Source: Polyodon spathula (lineage: Eukaryota; Chordata; Actinopteri; Acipenseriformes; Polyodontidae). Taken from it: a DNA stretch of 64,000 bases. A model generated the notes under the pieces. It did not search any database and was not told the origin of the DNA. It worked only from the letters and a program-made list of their open reading frames with translations. The stretch lies in contig NC_054536.1 in NCBI RefSeq assembly GCF_017654505.1, positions 34,083,946 to 34,147,945 on the forward strand. The letters are read 5' to 3'. Of this stretch, positions 37,661 to 48,859 are shown piece by piece; position 1 is the first letter of the stretch, and every line of letters starts with the position of its first letter. The translations under genes and the position numbers were made by a program.

Positions 37661-37959
37661 TTAATGAATTGTAAAATAAGTTATTGAGGAACAACTGTTG
37701 TGTACTGTTTTATAGTAATTGTAATAATTCACAATTAACTAGACACAAATGTAATTAATTTTGTTTGAATACACACTGAGGAAGGCATCTAGATGAAAAT
37801 CACCAGTGAAATTAATAATCATCTTTTTCAAAGCTGTGAAGTGTGCTGGTTTTCGTATTACAAGATATCCTATATTGCATAAGAAAATCTGGAAAAGTTG
37901 GTGTGAACTGCATCCTGAAAGTGCTGTCATTTCTCTTTTCTAATAAAAGGATAAGGCTG

Positions 37960-38862
37960 TAATATATTTAGAAGTGAGGGCTTTATTTTACCGGATATGT
38001 AACGGTCACACGAACTGTGTTTTATTTAGCATCCATGTGATCACACCCAATGAACTCATTTTTTAGTGATGGCAGCAAGGCCTGTCATAACCAATCAGCC
38101 TAGTTCTCCGAAGGGTAAGCTGAGGACAGCTGTTTTTGGACAGGGGACAGAACACATTATGTGTTGCAGGGCACGATTGTGAGTATGGTTTATCGTATCA
38201 TCCCTGGTTCGTGTTGCTTTATGCTACTGTGCAGACACAGTGTCAACTGTTTCTTTCATAGGTGTGCGCTACATTTTATTTGCCCATGAAGGGCAGTTGC
38301 ACAATAATGTACTGCTGTTCAACAGTGTTTTTCATCCATAATTTCAGAAACCCGTCAAAGATAAAGGAAAGTGAAGTGGTTGTTGCGTTCGATCTTGCCT
38401 AGTTTTCTTTCAGTCCCCTACCCCATCCTCAACCTCTATAAAAGAGCAACCTGGTAGAGGTATACATACAGTGAGCACATACATATCTGACCCTATAAAA
38501 TGTTGACTTCAGTGACGATAAGAGTGTAACAAATATCTGACTGAAATTTAAACTTGTTTTAACTGAACAGTAAACAGTAACTCATAATCCTTAAGAGCTG
38601 TGTGTTGCATGTTGCCAGATCAGGACTACACTAATGCTGAGGTTAAGGAAATCAGCCATTAATCTAAACAGTTGCAGATTTAAATTCTGCCTTTGGTTTA
38701 AAGTGATCTTAAACCATGGTGGTGCAAGTCTTCGGCTGTTAGATCAATTGAACAGACCCCCACTTATGCTGGAGATCACACTAATGAGGGGTTCATGTAC
38801 GGTATACTTTAGTATACAAAATACCGCAATACAGATAAAACGTGTTCCAGTCCAAAAAATGT
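37960..38862. other. No supported gene
   Basis: No motifs were recognised. TATA-like CTCTATAAAAGAGC at 38437 is isolated and not backed by a coding exon. Confidence 0.5.
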
Positions 38863-38870
38863 ATATACAC

Positions 38871-40844
38871 TAGGGGTGCACCGATAATCGGAAACCTATC
38901 GGCATGGCACCGATATAAGTAAGGGAAAAAAACGCAATCGGCTCTTGGTAGTTTTTGTCATTTTAGCTGATAATGCACACCGATATTAATGCTTGCATTT
39001 CTTCCAGCACGGAATGTAATGCTTGGTCAGGCGCGCTTATGACACAAGAAAACTGAGATTTGCATTTGCAGTAAATACATCTCAATTAGCGGTGTTTGGA
39101 TTATTTTTAAATATCTGTAGACAACAATAGGATAGCGAGTTGATGCTACATTAAATCCAGCGATGAACTGCGAATAGATTACGCTGATGTTTAAAAAAAA
39201 AATAAAAAATCAAATATTGAACCCTAAATAACATTGATAGTTTAAGATTATTATTATTATAATTATTATTATTTAATTATTATTTTACAACGGATTAATT
39301 ACGAAACATGACTGTTTTGACATTATGTATATACCCATAAATAATAAGGGTTCTTTTATCATAATTGGTAAATTTAATAACAAGTTTACGTATGTAGCAA
39401 ATGCCAATCGATCAAGGTTAGTTGAGAACAGCATCGATGCGCGGTTAGTCTCTCTCAAAACTCTCTCTCTCTCTCTCTCTCTTCTCTCATCACCTCAGCT
39501 CCTCCTCCGTAGCTCATTTGATCAAATCCTTCAACATAAAAAGTTTTGCTGAAAAGCACCTTTTGAAAACCAAGACTACAGCAGTAACGACAACAATCTC
39601 CTTAACTTCCAAGAAGAGTATCAGTTGATTATACGACACTACCGACAATGGCCCAGTGCTGGCCCTATTGCTGGCGAGCCGACAGTGCCGATGAAATACC
39701 AGTTTCGGTCTGATGCCGTGTACTATCTGCCATGTTATGGCGATTTAATATTAATTAACAAAATAAATATGACATTAACTTAGTGGCAATAATAATAATA
39801 ATAATAATAATAATGAAAAAACAATCATTATATTCATAATTAAAGTAAAGTATTAAGTATTAATACTTTACTAGTTTAAAGTATTAATTAAAGTATTAAG
39901 CACTGATATTCATTTTAGCAAATGTATAATAGTTATAGTTAATTTTTTTTTTTAATGTTAAGGGTAATTTAAAAATCCTATCCTGTCTCAAAGTGTCATT
40001 AGATTGTGGGGCCAGGTGGTCCCCTTGTCAGCATATGGTTAAAATGAAAGCTTTCCCTAAGTTAGGGCTGCACACCTCTGTCCTAGAGGGCTGCAGTGTC
40101 TTCAGGTAAAGCAAAACCAAATAAACAAACAAAAATCCTTGGATTTTATTAGTTTATGCTCCAATCGGAGCTTCTATTATTGTGATATCAAATCCTGCAA
40201 TGGAACCGGAAGGGAAAATTTGTATGGCGGGAACTATTGTATAGGACACCATCTTGTTTAGTAACAAATTCAAGTTTGACTGAATTTTGTAACTACATAG
40301 TTTCAGGACATCTTTTTTGTTTTTGATTAAGTGAACAATTTAAGTTGGGCTGCATTTTTAAGCAGTGTATGCTTAAAAAAAAAAAATTATCGAGCATTGT
40401 TGTAGTTGACATTAAGTAGGCTATTTTTTTTTCCTACTGTGCGATATAGGTCAAACTTATAATACGCAGTGTTTTGACAGCAAGTGACTATAAAAAAAAA
40501 AAAAAAAGTCACTTTTTTCTACAGAAGTGTTTTTACTAGTAGAAATGCATTTTAATGTGACTGTTGTAAAAACAAATGTATAAATTGCTGACAAGCCAAC
40601 AATATAATTCTGTTATTCTTTGTATTCCTTTTCTGATGTTTTTGTCAAATACATCAAATAAACGATATATGTTAATTGTTTAAAATTTGTAATTGTAAAA
40701 CAGTTTAAATATAGACCGTGTCTTGTTCTAGTAGTTTACCTGCACTGTCTATTTATTATTGGTATCCTATCGGTATCGGCCAATATGGGTAGATAACTGT
40801 TGGTTATCAGTATCGGCCAAATAAATCTTATCCGTGCACCCCTA
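38871..40844 (+). mobile_element. Non-autonomous hAT-like element, copy 1, with perfect 8-bp TSD
   Basis: The edges are TAGGGGTGCACCGATAATCG (left) and CCGTGCACCCCTA (right). The flanks are ATATACAC at 38863-38870 and ATATACAC at 40845-40852, the 8-bp target duplication expected of hAT transposition. Subterminal ATCGG/CCGAT repeats recur at both ends. No transposase is coded. (CT)n at 39464-39482, (AAT)n at 39787-39814 and A runs occur inside. A shorter, inverted relative is at 22195-23160. Confidence 0.9.
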
Positions 40845-40852
40845 ATATACAC

Positions 40853-42780
40853 ACAATGAAGTACAAATTCCACTGCAACAGCAGCTAAAATATGCATGGT
40901 CTCCACCTTCACAGTACAGAATATCCAGACGACTGTAATGATGGCCATTTTATACTGCATTCAGATGATTTCAAAGTCATTGGCAATCACAGTACACAAT
41001 TCTGCCAAGCTGTGTGCCATTGTTGTCTTACACAGAGGAAGGAAAAAGCTCTTTTGACTGTAATCTTTTATTCTTGCTCTTCGGCATGCATTACATGTAA
41101 CTGCCTCCAGGCTTACTGTATTCTACATGTTATTTTTCCTGGTAAAATGTGCTAGTCCTTTACTACAGAACACAGTAGTTTGTGTGTAAATCAGGTTAAC
41201 TGGGCATAAATGTAAGCTGTGGTAATGTATGCGGGATTGTAAATATAAGGGATGTTATGTACAGTTAGCTGGTACGAGAAATTTAACTGGGGGGGGGGGG
41301 GGTGTTCAGGGCTATTTATAAGTATAGGACTTCAAAAAAAAAAATGCTGGAAGGAGTCAGCATATACAGTGTGTGTGAGATGGAGGACTGGGTTAGAAGC
41401 CAGATGATGAACAACCAGCAGATGACAAGGAAGGTTAAAAGGATTGTGTGTGTGTGTGTGTGTGTGTGTCCGTGTCCTATAGCATGTATGTGTATGACTC
41501 TGAAATAACACTGTGAAAACTAAAACTGCTAAGCCTAATTGGTTATGTACGGCATGGTTTCTGGTTGCTCCCAAGGATTTGGGTAAGTACTGCAAATTAT
41601 CCTGTGTCTGCATTTCTGCTTTATTGAATTCCAGTGTTAAAATGAACACAACATAATATCATACATCTCTTCTACACATTTGTGATGTATCAGACAATAG
41701 CATGACTGCATGCCAAAGATTTGATAAACAAATCCAGTTAAACCCCTGCTTGATTTATGGGGTAGCTGCTTCTGCTGTCTGTTTTGTTGTAACTGATGGG
41801 GTCTTGTTCAGGGGGCAGGTTGTTTCAAAGAAGGTCAGTAGCTTTTAACTTTTTATCATTGAGTGTCTTTTTTTTTACATTTATGAAGTACTTGATGCTG
41901 ATGCTGACAAAAACATTATAGCTAGAACAACATATCTGGGTCCTGACCAAATTGTTCAGCGCACATTGTGTGCAAATATTCTATAGCCCTGCGGGGAGTA
42001 ACAATTGCTATTTGTTGTTGTTAGTCCACTTCCTTCTGGGGCAAAACACCATCACTAAAGATAGTATTGGAAATCTGTGCATTCCTATGCAGTTACTTGG
42101 AGTTGAGGGGCACGTAGCTTAGATCTTATTACTTAATGTGGTCTTTCAAGAACAAATAAAAAAATCCAAACAAGCAAAATTGTAATAGAATTAATAATAG
42201 CTCCCTCAATCAAAGGTTGAATAGAAATAATTTTTGCTGGCCATTATAATCGATGATTAGTGTTATGCAATATTGTTATGTCAATAATAGGCGGTACAAG
42301 ACATGATGCAAAGTGGTGTGCCTTTAACCCTTAAGTGTGTGGTTATTTCATGTCAATATAATGCTATTGTAAAACAATTATTAGATATATTTACTGTACT
42401 TTAACACAGCAAATAAAAACATCTTTCCAATAACACATCACTATGCACAAGAAAACAGTTCTAGTGAAAAGTAAACATTTGTTAGTGTTTTATTTTAATT
42501 TAAATTAACATCAGTCTATTCATAAATATAGGACATGCTGATTAATGTGTATCGAGTAAATCATTTCTGTACATCATAAACTAGTACATGCTAATTTTTC
42601 AATTTAATGAATAGACATACATATTTAAACTTACTAAGTTACACAAATCTGAAAGAACTTGAATTATAGATCAGAGGTTTGTAGAATAAATGTTAACCTG
42701 AACATTGCCAGATATTGTGCAGTTTGAAAAAAAACATGCTCTGAATTAACTGCTATTAACAGCTGTACAGCCAGAAGAGT
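40853..42780. other. AT-rich DNA, G12 run and (GT)n microsatellite
   Basis: A run of 12 or more G at 41290-41302 and (GT)n at 41445-41469. No coding motif or element edge was found in this interval. Confidence 0.55.
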
Positions 42781-42789
42781 CACTGCTAC

Positions 42790-43350
42790 CGGTGAAAGCA
42801 GCGGTGTCCTTGTGACTTGTTTATTGCCTTCAGATCGTTTTTGCTTCTCAGGGTCTGCTGGTGTTATTGGGGGATAGAATGCTGTTTTGTCTTTTCCACT
42901 TCATCTTAGTTTTGTAATTACTGCTATGAATAAGTTTGTTAGCATTGTTAATGCTGCATCTTTTGCCAAATTCACAAGAGTGATTGATCCCAGCTTGCAG
43001 ACTTTTAAAGCTTGATGTGCTTTACTGCTCTCCATCTTTATTTCTTCTGGAACCATAACATTCCCTGAGGAGACTGTTCAACTTGTCCTTGGAAAGTAAA
43101 TGAAAGATAAGAGGTGAACCTTTTTCTTGGAGCCAGTTTTGTAGGATAATTACAGCCTGTTTAGAAGCATTTATTGTGGGCTTTTTTTTTTTCTTTGTGT
43201 CAGTCAAGTTCCAGTTGATTCAGTTCTGGTAATGTTATTTTACTACGCTTTTTTTTTTTTTTCTCTAAAAGAAATTTGAATTACTGGTACTGTCCGGTTC
43301 AGGAAATCCATCTTCATATCCTTCAACAGTTTTCCATTGAAAGATGTAAA
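42790..43350 (-). pseudogene. Crypton-type tyrosine recombinase fragment
   Basis: Leftward: VEGYEDGFPEPDSTSNSNF; then NASKQAVIILQNWLQEKGSP; then FHLLSKDKLNSLLRECYGSR with RNKDGEQ; and in the same frame after a stop STSSFKSLQAGINH (about 43310-42975). After a frameshift there is VNLAKDAALTMLTNLFIAVI and GKDKTAFYPPITPADPEKQK. The order (WLxEKG, LSKxxLNxLLRxFY, KDGxxY, SxxSLxxxxxGI, ANKxFxAVxKxL, I-x-x-x-DxEK) is that of the N-terminal part of Crypton recombinases, also seen in the host-domesticated KCTD1, QRICH1 and ZMYM genes. The catalytic R-H-R-Y core is not present. Stops show it is not a working gene. Confidence 0.6.
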
Positions 43351-43539
43351 TTTGATTTTGGATTTGACTTTTTTTAATTTTTTTTTTTATGTTGGTAATT
43401 ACTTTACAGATGCTAAGTATTATCAAATTAGGACAGGTAAGTGGTGGAGAAATTTGAATCAAAGATGATGTGTCTCTTGAAAGGTTGTGTGGGATTAAGG
43501 TATGACTGAGGGATCTCAGCTAACCAATCAGAGCAGGGC

Positions 43540-43960
43540 TTTTCAAAGCAGATTTATAGTCCTCATTAAATCACCGGTCTTCGCTGGGGATTCCAGAGGG
43601 AGCGTCGCATTGGCTCTGGCTCTCCCGTGGGTTATGGGGGCAAAACAGTCAGGGATTGTTTCTCGTCATCGTGCCACAGCAGACCCTACTTGTCAGGTGC
43701 TCAGTGAGATCAGGCAGACACTGCAGGGCTGGCCTCTGTCCTCTAGGGGCCAGTAGCACTCTGACACCCGCTCTCGAAGTTCCTAGGTGTAGACGAGGAA
43801 GCTGGCTTGGTTGTGGGATCGGAGGATTCCTAATGAACCTTCAGTTCTCCTGAGCTGTGTGGGAATTGCTGCAGTGAGGGGGAAAAACATATATCGTACA
43901 TTCTAAATTGGGGAGAAAATTGGGGGTAAAATAATTGGGCACACTAAATAATAAAAATAG
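43540..43960 (+). repeat. SINE family copy 2
   Basis: It shares blocks with 15920-16200 but is longer at both ends. It ends with ATTCTAAATTGGGGAGAAAA, TTGGGGGTAAAATAATTGG and a CACTAAATA tail, typical of this SINE class. The short open frames inside it are not genes. Confidence 0.65.
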
Positions 43961-45434
43961 AAAATTAATACATAGTAATAATAATCCTCATTTAGCCAGC
44001 ACAGCTGAGAACACTGAGTAAAGATGAGTTAGCCTATTTTGGAATTCAGTAGATGTCAGGATCAGAGGTCAAAACTATGGGATTTATGTTTGCTGGCATA
44101 AGTCTTAGGCATGCTATTTATAACTTTAATATTCTGTACTGAAATAGAAAATTAGAAACTACGTTATTTAGGTTAATTTACAAACTGAGAGCCAGCCAGC
44201 AATCCTCATTTCATGCACATTGGAATATTTTCACCCCTCATCTACAGAATTCTACCTTTTTTAAATTAAATTAAACTAGTGAGACTGTTAAGAACTTCTG
44301 CATTTATCCTGGTTTAATGATGGTTTTAAGATATCAATGATAATATTATTGACTCGCGTGTTTTTAGAATATCAGAATATGTGAATAATAGAGGTATGTC
44401 TGTCCGTTCCGACTGTCCTGTCTGAACTGTATGTCATTACTTACATTCAAGCTGTCAAACTGATGAAACTCAAAAGGAACTTGTTAATTTACTACTAGTG
44501 CAGAAGGACTAGGTGGTGATTGCTGACCATATTAATATCCTAAGCTAAACTAAATGAATCCTTTGGTAGAGAATTGCAGATAACGTGACCAAATATAAAC
44601 TTTTTTACTTAAAGTTGAGCCCTAGTTAGTACACGTATATTTTTTTACACAGAAAAGGCCAATAGACTGAATGTGTAACCGGGGCCAATTTACAGAGAAA
44701 TGATACAAAGTGCTTGCAAAATCCTTAGATAAAATAGGCTGAAAGGTTGTCGTAATTGTTTCTTACTCTACATGATGTTGGCATATTCAGCAAAAATATT
44801 TGTTTCCCAAATTGGTAGAAAACATTTCTAGTTAATATTGTGTTGATGTTACCTTTTCAATGGATTTATAATTTGAATGTGTAATATTTACAGCAGCACT
44901 GTGAATGTACACAATTGTACTCGCAACATAAATCCTAACAGTATTCTTTAGGCAACATCTTTAGGCACTTGTCTGACAGGAACTGATTTACCACATGGAG
45001 ATAGGTGTTCCTATCATGAATTTACAACTTACTGGATACAGTAAAGTTACCATGGGATATGAAATCCCGTTTGTGGTGAATAAGGCCATAGGGGGCGCAA
45101 CCGATATATCAAATTGTTAAAACCAGCTGTTAATCCATCTGCTGGCAGTCAGCTCACTGTCCCTGAAACAGGATACTTGTACATTCATAGGATCAATATG
45201 AAATTGAAATAATGATCATGCTGAGTATAAACGTTTTCAAAATAAGGTTTAAGGATTTGATGATAAAAAAAAAATGAATAAAATGCAAGAATTATATTAA
45301 ATAACCTGAATGACACATGGGTAGGAGAAATAGTCACTTTTTTAACCTTATCCAAACTGTGTTAATGCAAACAACAGCATAACACAACGATACCAGGTGT
45401 GATAGAATGCCTTATGAACAACTTTATTTAGATG
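43961..45434. other. No supported feature
   Basis: AT-rich DNA. No motif, RNA gene or repeat edge was recognised. Confidence 0.5.
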
Positions 45435-45442
45435 GTTTAGAT

Positions 45443-46492
45443 CAGTCTTTCCCAACCCTGTTCCTGGCGGCACTCAGTTAATCACTTTATTAGTTCAATG
45501 AAGGGATCAATTAAGCAATTGAGCACTGCCTTGGAACGAAAACCAGCAGACACGGTGTCCCGCCAGGAACAGGGCTGGGGGAACACTGTCCTGCTGGTTT
45601 TTGTTCCAACCAAGCTCACAATTATATAATTGAATCCTTAATTGAACTAATAATTGGCTTAATTTGACTTTTTAAATAGTGTAGCTTATAAAAAGTTGGA
45701 GAATTTAAGTTCCTTATACAATATTATATCTAAATTTAAATCTCCATCTGTTTTAAAATAATTAAGAAACTCAAATTAGGCAAATTATTAGTTCAATTAA
45801 CCCATAGGGGTCCATTTATTCAGCGCCTGTCATTTATTCAGCACACATACTGTTTATTTTACACGCGCTGTTTTAAAAGTTGTTTTTTTTTTCATAGCAA
45901 AAATAGGTTTAAAAGGCACTGCATATCAACAGGACACTCCGTACTGCATCTCCAGCCAAGCCCCACCCCTTGTTCGCTATATTTTTGACATACCTCTTCA
46001 GTCGTGCATACTGATAAATCATCTCCTGATCACTCGTTTTATCACCAAACACATTTCAATAATGTGATTCAAGTCATTATTTTATTACTATAACATCTCA
46101 AAAAGCTCTGCAAATATATTTGCAAATAGAAATGTGATATTCTTTGAGCGCTGGATGCAGAAGCAGCGATCTTCTTTGTTTTAAGTCCGTATTACGTCTG
46201 TGGTGCAGGGGCTATGTGTATTTGCCCCCCTTTTTTTCCGCTCCTATCAGTCTCACTTGGCCACTGAGGTTTTCTCTGCTTTTTCCAGAGAAAAAATCGA
46301 CCTGTGCTTGAAAGTCTTTTTTGATGATGTCGGACAGGGTCCGACATCGGGCTGGAAAGGGAAAATGTTCATGTCAGACCTGGTCTTACAGGGGACCGCA
46401 AAGGGTTAATGGTTCAAGTATTAATTGAGCGCTTTGTTGGAACAAAAACCAGCATGGCAGTGGTTTCCCATGACCAGGATTGAGAACCACTG
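45443..46492. mobile_element. Composite hAT-type MITE with perfect 8-bp TSD
   Basis: It is flanked by GTTTAGAT at 45435-45442 and again at 46493-46500, an exact 8-bp duplication. The left edge, CAGTCTTTCCCAACCCTG, belongs to a complete small palindrome (45443-45588). The rest is most of a second, related palindromic repeat that begins CACTGTCCTGCTGGTTTTTG and ends CCAGGATTGAGAACCACTG. A piggyBac-type MITE sits inside the second part. Relatives lie at 47930-48244 and 48304-48750. Confidence 0.82.
45801..46405. mobile_element. piggyBac-type MITE with TTAA duplication
   Basis: The left edge reads TTAA|CCCATAGGGGTCC and the right edge GGGGACCGCAAAGGG|TTAA (TTAA at 45797-45800 and 46406-46409). 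CCC...GGG ends plus TTAA duplication are diagnostic of piggyBac transposition. The 605-bp interior has no transposase. It lies within the hAT MITE, so it is the younger insertion. Sequence such as CGGACAGGGTCCGACATCGG forms a short hairpin near the right end. Confidence 0.85.
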
Positions 46493-46862
46493 GTTTAGAT
46501 AATTTGGCTTTGACCTTGAGATGCGAAAGGCAAAATTCAGTAGACTGGAGAAGAAAGGTTTCCTCCAATATCCATTGATTGACGACTGGCTATTGTTTTT
46601 GTCTCTGTGATATTCCTCCACTAGGAGGACAGATTAGAATTCTTCCAAGCTGTACTGCAGCAGTTAACCAGGCAAGGATGTCCATGTAGTGTAGTTAACT
46701 GGATTAACTGGTCATCACTGGGACTGAATGTTGGTGCCTGCTTATTTTAAGGTGCTTTCGTTATTTACTTGTATTGGGTTTATTGGTTGCTTGGTGGCTG
46801 TAAACTCGGGTTACATTCTGTCCTGATTCAGATGCTTATATTTATTTTGTTCACTCTTGCAG

Positions 46863-47182
46863 ATACGTGGAGAAGTCCAGCAGTGAGAGTAAGCCAAGCC
46901 TGCTGCTGCTCTGCCTGCCTGACCCGGTTGCCAGTGCTGGCCTGCCTGACCCAGTTGCCAGTGCTGGCCCCACTCATGGCACTTTGCACTTCCCATTGAA
47001 AGCTGCCACGCTGGACGCCACAGCTTTGCACCACAAAATCCCGGCCATCGCCCTGCCGTCCTCAGAGCCCAGCGATAGCCCAGAACTAGCCTGTGGAGCA
47101 GGCGTCCATGAAGAGCACTATGTAAGTGAGGCAACCAGTTTGGAGGATGCTCCAAATTGCAGAGATGCTGGCACCATTACTG
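46863..47182 (+). CDS. TRAK1: Candidate TRAK1 upstream coding exon
   Basis: An acceptor (TTTTGTTCACTCTTGCAG) precedes 46863 and a donor, ACTG|GTATGT, follows 47182. The 106-codon frame is open throughout: YVEKSSSESKPSLLLLCLP, a doubled LPDPVASAG, then HGTLHFPLKAATLDATALHH and ...EDAPNCRDAGTIT. It leaves one base (G) that combines with AT at 63289 to make the Asp of DVCNSTDLP, so it splices in phase to the core exon. The resulting ...ITDVC junction resembles the sequence just before the same motif in TRAK2. There is no ATG in frame, so a further upstream exon is required. It is moderately GC-rich and unlike its surroundings. I do not know a described TRAK1 isoform with this peptide, so its status as a true exon is an inference from splice sites, phase and the uninterrupted frame. 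Confidence 0.6.
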
Positions 47183-47929
47183 GTATGTATACTAGTGTAC
47201 AAAGTGGAAAGCAAGAGGGGGTGTTATTGCAAATGATTATGTGTATAGACAGTGTTATGTACTGCACGCAGCCTGTCCGAGCAATGAAGTTAAAGCCCTA
47301 TAACCACGCATACAGACAAACTTATTTACGTAGTGGGTAAGATGTTTGCTTGTGGTGTACGTGGTTACAAGTTCATGCCCAATCTCAATGGAACAGTGTA
47401 TTTCACATAGACACTTGGCCTCAGCAGCTGCTATCCCTCATTGACTAATGTCTAATTGGCGGCTAAATTAGGATTTTGTTCTGTAATGTTCAATAAAATG
47501 TTTCTAAACCATGCTGTGCAAGTAGGATAATCTACCCTGTATAACAGGTGGGACAGCAGTAGTACAGTACAGATTTGGGGTTAAAGTACTTTATTATAGA
47601 TGAGGAAGGAAATGGCTTAATCGTAAATCCCTTGTGCCCTCACAAGACAATTACCTGACAGCAATTCCTGTTTTGAAGTGAGCTTTTTTTGTCAAAAGGA
47701 CTCGGTTTTCTGGGTCATGTTTGAATGTGTACACTTGAAATCATTTAAAGTTGTAGGATGGGGCTTCATCTAAAAGATCACAAAAATGTCTGCAAGATCA
47801 GCTGCAGCAGATCCATGCAACTAACGAAAGGTTGTCTTGAACACTGAAGGCTATGGATAAAATCTATGAATTATTGCACTGAATCAGATATCTAGAGAGT
47901 ACAACTATTTCTCATAATTCACCCTAGTG

Positions 47930-48244
47930 CAGAGGTTCTCAACCCTGGTCCTGGGGACCCACTGTCCTGCTGGTTTTTATTCTAACCAAGCTCTCAGTTA
48001 CTTTAATTGAAACCTTAATTTGAACTTTGCTTAATTTGACTTTTTAAATCCTATTAGTTTACAAAATGGTGGAGAATTCAAGTTCCTTATATCATTTTGT
48101 ATTTAATTTGAATTCTCCAACTCTTTAAAAGAAGTAAAAAGCTGTGATTGGTTCTATTAAGGGTTCAATTAAGTAATTGAGAGCTTGGTTGGAACAAAAA
48201 CCAGCAGGGCAGTCGGTCCCCAGGACCTGGGTTGAGAACCACTG
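47930..48244. mobile_element. Palindromic hAT-like MITE
   Basis: The edges are CAGAGGTTCTCAACCCTGGT and its near-inverse ACCTGGGTTGAGAACCACTG. The arms extend through CCTGGGGACCCACTGTCCTG / CAGGGCAGTCGGTCCCCAGG and CTGGTTTTTATTCTAACCAA / TTGGTTGGAACAAAAACCAG. No protein is coded. The flanking octamers CCCTAGTG and CTTGGAGG do not match. Confidence 0.8.
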
Positions 48245-48303
48245 CTTGGAGGCTGGGTGGCACAGCAAGCAATTTTATTTTCATGCCTTTAAGCTCTAGT
48301 GAA

Positions 48304-48750
48304 GGGTTTCCCAGTACTGGTCCTGGGGACCCACTGAGTATTTTGGTTTTCCTTCCACCTGAGTCCTCAGTTACTTCATTAAACCCTTAATTTTTTCAAG
48401 TTACTTATAAAATTGTATAGTTATCTTAATATCCCAACTGTTTTTAAAAGCAATTAAAAAGGTCTTAATTAAGCTAGTGAGTAGTTCAATTAAATCAATC
48501 TAGAGCAGGGTTTCCCAATCCTGGTCCTCGGGACCCACTGTGTCTGCTGGTTTTCATTTCAGCTGAGCGCTCAGTTACCTAACTAGACCCTTAATTGAAC
48601 AGATAATTTGCTTAATTAGACCTTTTTTTTAATTGTTTTCAGCTCTTAAACAGTTTGCAACATGAAATTTGCAACTGTCTAAGAGCTGGAAACAAGTAAA
48701 AAGGGCAAGTAAATTCAATGCAGTTAAGGGTTTAACCTTGTAAGAAGAGG
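48304..48750. repeat. Two half copies of the palindromic MITE
   Basis: GGGTTTCCCAGTACTGGTCC at 48304 and CAGGGTTTCCCAATCCTGGT at 48506 each start a copy that runs through the ACCCACTG...CTGGTTTTC segment. Each ends without its closing arm. They are tandem and in the same orientation, next to the complete copy at 47930. Confidence 0.75.
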
Positions 48751-48859
48751 TGTAAAAGTGTTTGGAGGCTCAATAATTGCCTAAGTTCAAGGCAAAATCC
48801 TTACATCACATTATAATGTTTGCACCTGCTTAGTATCCAGATCCAGTCCAATTCCATGC

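Noticed and set aside
38437..38450. CTCTATAAAAGAGC as a promoter
   Set aside because: Isolated TATA-like string with no associated exon or other core elements.
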